Shown here in pieces: positions 17,737 to 26,223 of a stretch of DNA of 64,000 nucleotides. Both the position numbers and the translations under genes were made by a program. This stretch comes from Flavobacterium panacis. GTDB lineage: Bacteria > Bacteroidota > Bacteroidia > Flavobacteriales > Flavobacteriaceae. Below the pieces are notes generated by a model. That model had not been told where the DNA came from. It ran no database searches and saw only the letters and a program-made list of their open reading frames with translations. The DNA lies in the NCBI RefSeq assembly GCF_024649945.1, contig NZ_JANKMS010000002.1, positions 496,001-560,000 of the forward strand, written 5' to 3'. Numbering within the stretch: the first letter of the stretch is position 1; the number at the start of each line of letters is the position of its first letter.

Positions 17737-19191
17737 TTGAAAATTCTAGACAAATACTTATTAAAAACATTCTTACTTACATTTACTACTGTATTTGTAA
17801 TCTTATTTTTCATATTCATACTGCAAACAGTATGGCTATTTATATCAGAACTAGCAGGAAAAGATCTCGACTTAATATTAGTCGTGAAGTTCCTGCTTTT
17901 TTCTATGCCTCGTATTATTCCGCTTGTACTTCCTCTATCGGTTTTACTGGCTTCTATCATGACTTTTGGTAATTTAGCCGAGAATTATGAGTTTGCTGCT
18001 ATGAAATCTTCTGGGATCTCACTTCAGAGAGCCATGCGAGTTTTAATTGTGTTTATTTTCGTTTTAAGTATTGTTGCTTTTTGGTTTGCGAATAATGTGA
18101 TTCCGTACGCAGAATACAAGTTCGTCAATTTTAGAAAAAACATTGCTCAGGCTAAACCTGCAATGGCAATTGTAGAAGGACAATTTAACGATGTTGGTTT
18201 TTACAATATTAAAGTTGTAAAAAAATCTGGCGAGAATGGAAACAAACTTACAGAAGTTACCATTCATGAAAAGCCTAACAATATGGGCGAAAACAAAACG
18301 GTTATTAAATCTAAAACAGGAGAATTAGTAAGCAGCGAAAAATCAAGTATTTTAAAACTTGTTTTGAATGATGGTTATTACTATCAAGATGTTACACCAA
18401 AAAAATATGAAGATCGTGCTAAACTACCTTTTATAAAAGGAAAGTTCAAAAAGCAGATCATCAATATCGATTTATCCGAATTAAACAAAGTGGATGAAAA
18501 CAAAGAGAGTATTGCAGGAACAAATGCAATGCTTAATGTTAACGAATTACGCTATACTTTAGATTCACTAAACAAAAACCTGGATAATGAGATTGTTTCT
18601 TTCTCCGAAAACATCAATCAACGTGTCGGAATTAGAAAGTACCCTGCTCCTGTACAAACAAAAGCAAAGAAAAAGCAGCTGCCAAACAATCTAATGTCAA
18701 TGTATTCAAACAAAGACAAAGTAGATATTTTAAAAATGGCAGGAAGCAATGTTACCAGCAACATTTACTCAATCGAAACAACACAAAAAGACTTAAAAGA
18801 CAAACAACGTGAAATCAACAAACATTTAAGTGCATTGTATGAAAAGTTTGTTATTGCATTTGCCTGTTTTTTAATGTTCTTTATTGGAGCTCCACTTGGT
18901 GCTATTATTAGAAAAGGCGGACTTGGACTTCCAATTGTTTTTGCTGTTTTAATCTTTATTACTTTTCACTTTATCAATACTTTCGGAAAAAGATTATCGC
19001 AAGAAGGTGGAATGACTCCATTTATGGGATCATGGATGTCATCGATTATTTTACTGCCATTAGCAATTCTTCTGACCTATCGTGCAACAAACGATAACGG
19101 ATTAATTAACTTTGATGCGATTACAACTCCGATTTCACAACTATTTCAAAAAATTTCCGAGCGGTTCTCACCTGCTCAAAAGCAACAATAA
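17737..19191 (+). CDS. LptF/LptG-family permease
   Basis: The 484-residue protein starts at a TTG codon eight bases after the previous stop, with an AGAAGG sequence just ahead. It has three helices near the N-terminus, a large soluble periplasmic domain (about residues 130-350) and three helices near the C-terminus, the layout of LptF/LptG (YjgP/YjgQ). These permeases extract lipopolysaccharide from the inner membrane with LptB. The central domain has a long charged insertion around residues 250-345 that is larger than in proteobacterial members. Whether it is the F or G type cannot be told from this sequence alone. Confidence 0.87.
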   Translation: MKILDKYLLKTFLLTFTTVFVILFFIFILQTVWLFISELAGKDLDLILVVKFLLFSMPRIIPLVLPLSVLLASIMTFGNLAENYEFAAMKSSGISLQRAMRVLIVFIFVLSIVAFWFANNVIPYAEYKFVNFRKNIAQAKPAMAIVEGQFNDVGFYNIKVVKKSGENGNKLTEVTIHEKPNNMGENKTVIKSKTGELVSSEKSSILKLVLNDGYYYQDVTPKKYEDRAKLPFIKGKFKKQIINIDLSELNKVDENKESIAGTNAMLNVNELRYTLDSLNKNLDNEIVSFSENINQRVGIRKYPAPVQTKAKKKQLPNNLMSMYSNKDKVDILKMAGSNVTSNIYSIETTQKDLKDKQREINKHLSALYEKFVIAFACFLMFFIGAPLGAIIRKGGLGLPIVFAVLIFITFHFINTFGKRLSQEGGMTPFMGSWMSSIILLPLAILLTYRATNDNGLINFDAITTPISQLFQKISERFSPAQKQQ

Positions 19192-19193
19192 TT

Positions 19194-20327
19194 ATGTCAA
19201 CAACAAAAATACAACTAAATACCATTGAAGAAGCTATTGAAGCTATTCGTCAAGGTAAAGTAATCATTGTAGTCGATGATGAAGATCGTGAAAATGAAGG
19301 TGATTTTTTGGCAGCAGCCGAAAAAGTAACACCAGAAATGATCAACTTTATGGCCACACACGGACGTGGTTTAATCTGTACACCGCTAACTGAAAGCCGC
19401 TGTAAAGAACTTGATCTTCGTTCTATGGTAACGAATAATACAGATCATATGGAGACTGCTTTTACCGTTTCTGTTGATTTAAAAGGAAACGGAGTTACAA
19501 CTGGAATTTCAGCAGCAGATCGCTCCAAAACAGTTGAATCTTTGATTGATCCAAACACAAAACCTCAAGATTTAGCTCGTCCTGGTCATATTTTTCCTTT
19601 AATCGCTAAACAAGGAGGCGTTTTAAGAAGAACTGGACATACTGAAGCAGCGATTGATTTTGCACGTTTGGCAGGATTCAAACCTGCAGGGGTAATCTGT
19701 GAAATCTTAAACGAAGACGGAACAATGTCACGTTTGCCAGAATTAGTGCAAGTAGCCAAAAAATTCGATTTAAAATTAGTTTCTATCGAAGACTTGGTTG
19801 CGTACAGAATGCAGCATGACAGTCTAATTGTTAAAAAAGAAGATTTTGATATTGAAACTCGCTTTGGGACTTTTAGATTGAGAGCTTACGAACAGACAAC
19901 CAATAAACAAATTCATATTGCTTTAACAAAAGGAACTTGGAATTTAGGTGAACCAATCTTAACCAGAATTCATTCTTCTCAGGTTAATAACGATTTACTA
20001 GGAACTTTAACCAACAATGCAGAACAGCAGTTGGACGATATGTTTAAAGTAATAAATGAAAACGGAAAAGGCGCTGTTATTTTCATTAATCAGGACATGA
20101 CGGCCGTTAATCTTTTAAATCGAATTTCAGAGCTTAAAACACTTCAATCGCAAGGAACTTTAAAAGCCCCAAAAGTGATTATTGACAGTAAGGATTACGG
20201 AATTGGAGCTCAAATTCTTCATGATATTGATATTTCTAAGATCAGACTAGTTTCGAACACGGAGCAAACAAAACGTGTTGGTATGATTGGTTACGGACTT
20301 GAAATTACGGAATACGTTAATTATTAA
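19194..20327 (+). CDS. ribB: 3,4-dihydroxy-2-butanone 4-phosphate synthase with degenerate GTP cyclohydrolase II domain
   Basis: Residues 1-205 of this 377-residue protein form a complete RibB domain with the [10 protein letters not shown] metal and substrate motif and T-H-G-R-G-L-I-C. It makes a four-carbon precursor of riboflavin from ribulose 5-phosphate. Residues about 210-377 align with RibA, but the zinc-binding cysteine cluster is absent: where active enzymes read H-S-E-C-L-T-G-D and then two more cysteines, this one reads H-S-S-Q-V-N-N-D with none. The [10 protein letters not shown] segment is kept. The RibA half is therefore probably inactive as a cyclohydrolase, and another RibA should exist in the genome. 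Confidence 0.92.
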   Translation: MSTTKIQLNTIEEAIEAIRQGKVIIVVDDEDRENEGDFLAAAEKVTPEMINFMATHGRGLICTPLTESRCKELDLRSMVTNNTDHMETAFTVSVDLKGNGVTTGISAADRSKTVESLIDPNTKPQDLARPGHIFPLIAKQGGVLRRTGHTEAAIDFARLAGFKPAGVICEILNEDGTMSRLPELVQVAKKFDLKLVSIEDLVAYRMQHDSLIVKKEDFDIETRFGTFRLRAYEQTTNKQIHIALTKGTWNLGEPILTRIHSSQVNNDLLGTLTNNAEQQLDDMFKVINENGKGAVIFINQDMTAVNLLNRISELKTLQSQGTLKAPKVIIDSKDYGIGAQILHDIDISKIRLVSNTEQTKRVGMIGYGLEITEYVNY

Positions 20328-20328
20328 T

Positions 20329-20727
20329 ATGGGAACAGTAGAAGAAAGAATTCAAAAATCGGAAACAAGAATTTTTAAAGCGGTTTTCCCAAGCACAACA
20401 AATCATTACGACACTTTATTTGGAGGAACAGCATTACATCTAATGGATGAAGTTGCTTTTATCTGTGCGACACGTTTCAGTCGCAAAAAAGTAGTTACGA
20501 TCTCAACGGGTCAAATCGATTTTAAAAAAGCAATTCCGGCAGGAACTTTAATTGAATTGGTTGCAAAAGTAGATAGCGTTGGACGAACAAGTTGTAAAAT
20601 TCATGTCGATATTTTTATGGAACAGATGTATTCGGAGCTTCGCGAAACGGTAGTATCAGGAACTTTTTCATTTGTTGCAGTTGACGAAAACAAAAAACCA
20701 ACACCAATTTTAGACGATTTGGATTAG
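20329..20727 (+). CDS. acyl-CoA thioesterase, hotdog fold
   Basis: The 132-residue protein starts at an ATG one base after the ribB stop, so the two are tightly linked. It has the hotdog thioesterase pattern with N-H-Y-D-T-L-F-G-G near residue 25, followed by a helix with D-E-V-A. This is the YciA/BFIT acyl-CoA hydrolase type. It would release free fatty acids and CoA in the cytoplasm. Longer in-frame starts inside ribB exist but are not needed. Acyl chain preference cannot be judged. Confidence 0.88.
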   Translation: MGTVEERIQKSETRIFKAVFPSTTNHYDTLFGGTALHLMDEVAFICATRFSRKKVVTISTGQIDFKKAIPAGTLIELVAKVDSVGRTSCKIHVDIFMEQMYSELRETVVSGTFSFVAVDENKKPTPILDDLD

Positions 20728-20817
20728 TTTTTGAAAAAATCTCATTTTCGGAAACATTGACACTTAGATACTTGGAAAATAATTTAAAAAAGTTTAAAAA
20801 TAATTCCAAAAAAAGTT

Positions 20818-20846
20818 TTGTTAACCGAAAAACCGTCTTATATTTG
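20818..20846 (+). promoter_or_regulatory. promoter of tRNA-Ser
   Basis: TTG at 20818-20820 and TATATTTG at 20839-20846 match the Bacteroidota promoter consensus with an 18-base spacer, ending 32 bases before the tRNA. Confidence 0.75.
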
Positions 20847-20878
20847 CACCCGCAATCAGGCAATGAGAGCAACATACT

Positions 20879-20963
20879 GGAGAAATGGCAGAGCGGTCGA
20901 ATGCGGCAGTCTTGAAAACTGTTGACTGTAACAGGTCCGGGGGTTCGAATCCCTCTTTCTCCG
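20879..20963 (+). tRNA. tRNA-Ser (anticodon UGA)
   Basis: The 85-base gene folds as a class II tRNA. The acceptor stem GGAGAAA (20879-20885) pairs with TTTCTCC (20956-20962), followed by discriminator G. The anticodon loop CTTGAAA at 20911-20917 places TGA at 20913-20915. A long variable arm of the serine type follows, and the T-arm contains GGTTCGAATCC. No CCA is encoded. A terminator lies just downstream, and the accessory island begins beyond it. Confidence 0.96.
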
Positions 20964-20968
20964 CTGAA

Positions 20969-21001
20969 GGAGACAACTAGTTAATAGTTGTCTCTTTTTT
21001 T
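20969..21001 (+). terminator. terminator after tRNA-Ser
   Basis: A nine-base perfect stem, GAGACAACT at 20970-20978 with AGTTGTCTC at 20986-20994, is followed by seven T residues. Confidence 0.85.
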
Positions 21002-21153
21002 ATACCCATAAACACCCATTTTTCAAGCTTTTATAGCCTGTTCTTTTGTGGTTCGATTTTTCACAAGGAATCCTTAAGACTGTTTGAAGTATACAGCCTA
21101 AAAGCAGTTTTATCAGAGATATAATCGGGACTGAATAATGGTTCGAAGTCCCT

Positions 21154-21318
21154 TTAAGGATATAGTATTTTCTTCTCTCTGGGTTTGTCGTAATTTTTTG
21201 ATACTAAATATAACAATTCCAATATAATTTTGGCTTCATTTTCGTTTACCTGAATACCGTTCTTAGAAAGAATGGCAATTGCTTTTTCTACTGAAACATT
21301 CTTCTCAATAAAGTTCAT
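21154..21318 (-). CDS. 54-residue protein coupled to serine recombinase
   Basis: The short minus-strand ORF starts with an ATG that overlaps the recombinase stop as ATGA, which strongly suggests coupled translation. The product has a helix with K-A-I-A-I-L-S-K-N-G-I-Q-V and a second helix rich in leucine (E-N-E-A-K-I-I-L-E-L-L-Y), with a basic tail. I have a general memory of similar small helical proteins beside recombinases in Bacteroidota mobile elements, but no function is known. It may bind DNA or help the recombinase, for instance as a directionality factor; that is inference. An imperfect GGGACT/AGTCCC hairpin at 21128-21152 lies after the stop. Confidence 0.7.
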   Translation of the reverse strand: MNFIEKNVSVEKAIAILSKNGIQVNENEAKIILELLYLVSKNYDKPREKKILYP

Positions 21319-22793
21319 CTTTTTTCAGTTTTTCGGTTACCTTTTTTTGATAATATTTTTAAAAATGCCTGATTCAAATCTAAAGATAGATCTCCAGTTT
21401 TATAATTAACATTAGTGGGGGGAATAAGATTTACAATATGTCGTTTATCTGGGACCTCAAATTCAGAAAATCTTTGAAAGATTTCGACTAACGCTTTCTC
21501 TTCTAATTGACTTTTTTTATCAAGATCTTTTAATTTAATTAAAATATCACGTACTTCCTTTTTAAGATTTTTGGTGTTGACTTGATTCTCTTTTTTTAAT
21601 TCGTTATAGTCGTCAAGTTTTAATATTCCAGCAATAAATAATCTTCTGCCTTGAGAAAGTGTTAATCCCTCGTCTTTTATTTTTCTCTCTAACACTTTGT
21701 ATGCATATAAATAACTTGCTTTCTGAGTCTTTATATTCTGGTCTTCCAAAATATTTTTAAATAATTCAATCGTATTATTTGAGAGTATCAGCTGTTGAAG
21801 CTTCTTTTGATAGCAATCATTAAGAAAAATTGCATTTATCCTTGTTCTGCAGCCATTACGACAATGGTAGTATGGATATTTTTTTAATCTCCCTGCTGAA
21901 AAACTTCCAAGAAGTTTTCGATCACAAACTGGACAGATTATAAATCCCTTAAGAAAAAACATTGATTGCAAATCATAATTTCTAGAAGTGGTTTTCCTTT
22001 TGGTATTAATAACAGACTGGACCTGATTAAATAAAGCCTCAGATATCAATGGTTCATGTAATCCTTTTACCACTTGCTCTTCACCAGAGTCAAGTTTGAC
22101 CGGTATAAGTCCACAATAAACTGGATTATGCAAAATCCTGAAAAAGTGTGATTTTGAACATAAGAATCCCTTATCTCTAGCTATTTTCATGATTTCAGAT
22201 ATTTTATGATCGTTTTTCGCAACCTGATAAAAAATCCATTTTATAATTTCAGCCTCAGGCTCTTTAGGAGCTATTCCTTTTTTGCCGTCCATTGATGTCA
22301 AATTGATAAATCCTAAAGGTGCCTTACTGGGATATCTTCCCATCAGCTTTGCTCGACGAATACCGTTCGAAGTATTTTGCGCTCTCCTCGCATTTTCTGC
22401 TTCCGGAACAGCTAAATATACAGCCAGCATAACTGTGCTTTCCGGCACAGAGAAATCAATTGGCTGGTCAATAGCTTTTGCTGTCGTTTTATATTTCCGA
22501 AGCTTTCCAATCATTTCGTAAGCGTATTCAATATTACGGCTGAATCTATCCCATTTGATAAATAGAATATTTTTATCATCCCCTGATGATTTCTTTTTAA
22601 TTTCTGAAAATAATCGGTTCCATTCCGGTCTATTGAAATTCTTTGCAGAGTAATCTTCGCGATAAATCCCTTTGATTTCAATATCATAATACTTACAATA
22701 CTTCAACAATCTATCCTCTTGTTCCGGCAGGGAGTAACCTTTTCTTTTTTGTTCGTCCGTACTTACACGAACGTATAAATAGGCTGACATCAT
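21315..22793 (-). CDS. large serine recombinase (integrase)
   Basis: The 492-residue protein has an N-terminal resolvase domain with Y-V-R-V-S-T-D-E-Q, giving catalytic Ser11. Next come a Recombinase domain (about residues 165-270) and a zinc ribbon with C-P-V-C and a later C-R-N-G-C (about residues 280-315). The last 150 residues are a helical, coiled-coil region. Large serine integrases cut and rejoin two att sites to insert or excise DNA. Its position between tRNA-Ser and a string of defence genes marks it as the likely mobilising enzyme of the island. It is full length and looks intact. The att sites cannot be found by eye because serine integrases need only a two-base shared core. Confidence 0.92.
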   Translation of the reverse strand: MMSAYLYVRVSTDEQKRKGYSLPEQEDRLLKYCKYYDIEIKGIYREDYSAKNFNRPEWNRLFSEIKKKSSGDDKNILFIKWDRFSRNIEYAYEMIGKLRKYKTTAKAIDQPIDFSVPESTVMLAVYLAVPEAENARRAQNTSNGIRRAKLMGRYPSKAPLGFINLTSMDGKKGIAPKEPEAEIIKWIFYQVAKNDHKISEIMKIARDKGFLCSKSHFFRILHNPVYCGLIPVKLDSGEEQVVKGLHEPLISEALFNQVQSVINTKRKTTSRNYDLQSMFFLKGFIICPVCDRKLLGSFSAGRLKKYPYYHCRNGCRTRINAIFLNDCYQKKLQQLILSNNTIELFKNILEDQNIKTQKASYLYAYKVLERKIKDEGLTLSQGRRLFIAGILKLDDYNELKKENQVNTKNLKKEVRDILIKLKDLDKKSQLEEKALVEIFQRFSEFEVPDKRHIVNLIPPTNVNYKTGDLSLDLNQAFLKILSKKGNRKTEKR

Positions 22794-23538
22794 ATAACTA
22801 ATATTTTTATTTCATTTGCTATTGAACATTTTTAAACACATTAAATGATTGATTACAAGAAATCATTTGTACTATTAAGTAAAACGTCCTAAACAACAAA
22901 AACATATTTAATCAACTAAAAATCAATGTATGAGCCAAAAATTGAAATGTACACAAATATAAAATGAAATGTGCATTTTTATTTTTCGTAATTTACTAAA
23001 TACTAATTTGTTGTTATTTTTTTGAGGCAATGCATGAAGCAACCCATAAGGCAACCCATTGATGATGATTTGTTTAAAAAATCACTCTACAGAGCGTATA
23101 TCAGGAAATTTCTACCTGTTATTTTTCTAAAATGCACATTTCATTTTTAAAGGCCAATACTGAAAACAATTTGTGAGAACTTGGTTTTGCTGGCTTCTTG
23201 AGTAAAATCATAATTTTCCGAAATGTACATTTCATTTTTTCAGTTATAATTCCTTGTTCAATCTATTTTATTTATGACAATGTCGATCGTAAAAAAAATA
23301 ATTTTGATTTATAAAATTATAGAAATCTTTTTTACATCGAATAATTTGAAATTATTTCACAAATGTTAGTTTCTATTCTAATCAAAATCAGGTGTAATTA
23401 CTTGTCTTGTTGTTTAAAATAAAGACGACTTTTGTATTATTTGGGAAATACAAAAAAATAAGTTTTATTAGGTTTCAATCATAAATCAACAAACACAAAT
23501 TGTAAATCAAATAGATAACCAGTAATTAAGTTTTTGAA
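22794..23538. promoter_or_regulatory. 745-base control region with four operator-like repeats
   Basis: This AT-rich gap between the recombinase (minus) and the CoiA-like gene (plus) holds four copies of a motif with consensus AATGYACATTTCATTTT. Copies 1 and 2 (about 22941-22955 and 22961-22979) read on the minus strand; copies 3 and 4 (23129-23147 and 23220-23240) read on the plus strand. Copies 2 and 3 are a perfect 19-base inverted pair. Copy 4 contains the 14-base palindrome GAAATGTACATTTC. A 38-codon ORF at 23035-23151 lies between them but shows no convincing protein features. No promoter consensus was clear. Confidence 0.6.
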
Positions 23539-25134
23539 ATGTCTAAAGTTAATCCAAAAGAAGAGAATGAGTATGCCAAAAACATCAAAGATGAAGTTGT
23601 TTATATTGGCGATGCAATAAGCGGAAGAAAAGGTTATTGGTGCTTAGGATGTAACGAAGAAATGGATGCCGTAAAGAAAAAAAACATCTATCATAAATCT
23701 TATTTTAGACACTCAGCCAAAGGAGTTGACAATGAAAGAAAATGTACTTTTAGCAACCAAGAATACAGACATAAACTTGCAATAGAAATACTTCAATTTA
23801 CAAAACGTATAAAAGTTCCTAATCTTTACTCTTATTCCCCTGACGGAAAGAAAGCTGTTCTTTTGGAAGAAGCACAATTTATTGAAGCTCATCACGTAAG
23901 AGCTGAATTGGCCTTTTATGAAGATGATGAAGGCAACGTAATTCATGGGAAAAATCCAGATATAGAATATAAAAATCTTTTAATACGACCTGACTTAACT
24001 TTCTTTAATTCTAAAGATGAGCCTATCCTACTAATTGAAATTGTAGTTTCTCATAAATTAGATGATGAAAAAAAGGTTAAACTGAAAAGACTAGGAATAG
24101 ATACAATTCAAATTATTATTCCTAAAGATTCAGAAGAAAATATTGCTAAAAGCTTACTAACATCAAATAATACTAAATGGGTTTATAATTATGTCCAAGA
24201 ACGCACTGACTACATTCAAGTTTCCAAAGGAGATAGAGAGGAATTATCATCAATTGATGAACTCCAAAGAAAGTTTTTTGGAGAATCTGTCGTCTGCCGA
24301 ACAAACCAAATTAGCAATCTTATACGATCAATTAAAAACAGTTTGGGAACTCAACTATACAGAAGAATTGAACAACAATTTGAATCTGAATTATCAAGAG
24401 TTAAGGCAAACACAAAAAGAAATAGAGAAAGACTGGAGGAGCTGGAAAGAGAATTTGAGGACGAAGTATATTCAAGTATTAGACACGAAGCAGAAGAAGT
24501 TGAACAAAGATCAAGAGACCTTGAACAACAACAAATTGCATTTGAGGAAAACCACTCAGATTTGGAAAGAAGATATATTAAACGCAGAGAAGATATTACA
24601 AAAGAAGAAGCAAACACTGAGCGGGAAATTAAGTTCAGATACCGAGTTGGAGAATCTGAAGAGGACATTAGAAGAGAATTTGGACTCGAAGAAACTAGAA
24701 TTGACAACGAGCAAAGTAAAATTAGAAGAGAAGAAAGATACATTGAAGTCAATTTTCGAGAAGAATCAAGATTTGCACTCTCTTTTGAAAGAGAAAACAG
24801 AAAGATTGAACGAGAATTTGAGGAACTTGAAAAAAGAGAACGAGAAGACTTTGAAAAACTTAGAAAAGGAATTCAAGCTAAAGATGGAGAGTATACAAAA
24901 CTCAAAGCTGAAGTTGAGAATGAACTTGGAAGCGAATTTGAAAGGAAATACGAACAAATTGTTGACAGAGTTAACCAAAGAGATATACAGTCAAACGACG
25001 AATTGTCCGAAAGAATTAAAAGCATACTTGAAATACGGGGATTACTTGACAATTACGAAAATGAAATATCAACCATCGGACAATATCAAAAATACCTTGA
25101 ATTTGTTAGAACAGGAGCTTGGAAAGAATGGTAA
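23539..25134 (+). CDS. CoiA-like zinc-ribbon nuclease with long coiled coil
   Basis: The 531-residue protein opens with a zinc-binding segment (Cys35, Cys38, His58 and Cys69 as candidate ligands), as in CoiA-like competence proteins. A PD-(D/E)xK-type nuclease core follows, with R-P-D-L-T-F ending at Asp152 and L-I-E-I-V-V with Glu167. Residues about 225-480 are a highly charged coiled coil rich in Glu and Arg. The protein ends in a conserved-looking helical segment with Y-L-E-F-V-R-T-G-A-W-K-E-W. Being alone in an accessory island beside CBASS, it may be a DNA-targeting defence or DNA-processing protein. The nuclease call is moderately strong; the role is unknown. A second long frame overlaps its second half. 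Confidence 0.75.
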   Translation: MSKVNPKEENEYAKNIKDEVVYIGDAISGRKGYWCLGCNEEMDAVKKKNIYHKSYFRHSAKGVDNERKCTFSNQEYRHKLAIEILQFTKRIKVPNLYSYSPDGKKAVLLEEAQFIEAHHVRAELAFYEDDEGNVIHGKNPDIEYKNLLIRPDLTFFNSKDEPILLIEIVVSHKLDDEKKVKLKRLGIDTIQIIIPKDSEENIAKSLLTSNNTKWVYNYVQERTDYIQVSKGDREELSSIDELQRKFFGESVVCRTNQISNLIRSIKNSLGTQLYRRIEQQFESELSRVKANTKRNRERLEELEREFEDEVYSSIRHEAEEVEQRSRDLEQQQIAFEENHSDLERRYIKRREDITKEEANTEREIKFRYRVGESEEDIRREFGLEETRIDNEQSKIRREERYIEVNFREESRFALSFERENRKIEREFEELEKREREDFEKLRKGIQAKDGEYTKLKAEVENELGSEFERKYEQIVDRVNQRDIQSNDELSERIKSILEIRGLLDNYENEISTIGQYQKYLEFVRTGAWKEW

Positions 25135-25420
25135 ATCCTTTGAATGGTTTTTAGAAAACTACAATTTAAACATCAAAAAATAGTTGTTGCGCTCTAAAAA
25201 GTGTTATTCTTTACGCTGTACAATTATCTCTGACTTTGTGTTATTTTAAACTAGTATAATTGAAAACCAGAGGCTTCATAAAGTCTCTGACTTTAAAACT
25301 AGTCCTCTTAAATATTGTAATGAATCTAAAGAAAGTGAGACAATAATACCCTATTGCTACCAAAAATGTGCGTTTTTTTTTAAGACTTACAACTACGCTG
25401 ATTTTAAGGGGTCTTAATAA

Positions 25421-26164
25421 TTATCGACGTAATTGTTCTTTAAATAAGATGTCAAATTCAATCAATCCTTCGGCACAAATTTCTTCTAAATTAAGAAAAT
25501 AGCTTTCATATGAAGTACAATTAATATTTAATTCTCTAATATAATGAGGTAGAAAATTATCAAACATTTCAATGTCAAATTCTTTTGTTTCTTCATTTTT
25601 GTAATCAATATTTGCTGAGGCAAAAACGGGGTTAAAATATTTTTCCGTTAAGTAATGATATTTTTCCAATTCATTTTGAGAAAGTTTAGAAAGCTGTTCT
25701 TTAAAAAACACCATAAATCCAACACTTATATAATCGTATAACGGTTTTGTTGTCTTAGAAATAGCAATTAATTTTTTTCTGATCCATTCCGCTCTAAAGG
25801 TATTTTCAAATTCAGGCCAATTGACTAATTGCACATTGGTATTTTTAATTGCATCAAACGCTCCGCTCTGAAAGCCCATCTTTGAAATTATAAAACCGTA
25901 ATTTGATCCATAATCATTTATGACTGAACGAAATGCATGTACGACATTTTTTGGAACTTTTTTTTTCCAGAATTTACATTCACAAATGATTACGCTTCTA
26001 GACATTTCTCGGTTTATTTCTGCATATACATCTACATTAACTTTTTCCCTTATTGTACTGATTTCTTTTTCTGTTTCAGAAAGATACCCACATACCGTTA
26101 AAAGCTCAGAAGCTTTGCTTTGCAGCTCTTTCCATGTCTTAGGCTCATTTTCGTAGATAGTCAT
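25421..26164 (-). CDS. Mrr-like restriction endonuclease
   Basis: Residues 1-120 of this 247-residue protein fit the Mrr_cat/PD-(D/E)xK fold. V-D-V-Y-A-E-I gives Asp45, and I-C-E-C-K-F gives Glu62 and Lys64, the D-x16-E-x-K arrangement of active enzymes. A strand-helix with Y-G-F-I-I-S-K-M-G-F follows. The C-terminal 120 residues are helical and unrecognised; they may sense the target or a partner. There is no methyltransferase gene nearby, so it is either a type IV-style enzyme or a solitary abortive nuclease. It faces the CoiA-like gene across 286 bases that hold no clear gene. Confidence 0.78.
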   Translation of the reverse strand: MTIYENEPKTWKELQSKASELLTVCGYLSETEKEISTIREKVNVDVYAEINREMSRSVIICECKFWKKKVPKNVVHAFRSVINDYGSNYGFIISKMGFQSGAFDAIKNTNVQLVNWPEFENTFRAEWIRKKLIAISKTTKPLYDYISVGFMVFFKEQLSKLSQNELEKYHYLTEKYFNPVFASANIDYKNEETKEFDIEMFDNFLPHYIRELNINCTSYESYFLNLEEICAEGLIEFDILFKEQLRR

Positions 26165-26223
26165 TTTTAGGTTTTAAAATAGTAGTTTTTACAATGTAAC
26201 AAATCTGAAATAATCAATACAAA

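Noticed and set aside
21128..21153. GGTTCGAAGTCCC resembling a tRNA T-arm after tRNA-Ser
   Set aside because: Only a short hairpin can be formed and no tRNA body surrounds it. It is more likely a chance match or a weak terminator.
23035..23151. 38-codon ORF in the recombinase control region
   Set aside because: It runs through one of the repeated operator-like motifs and its product shows no convincing features.
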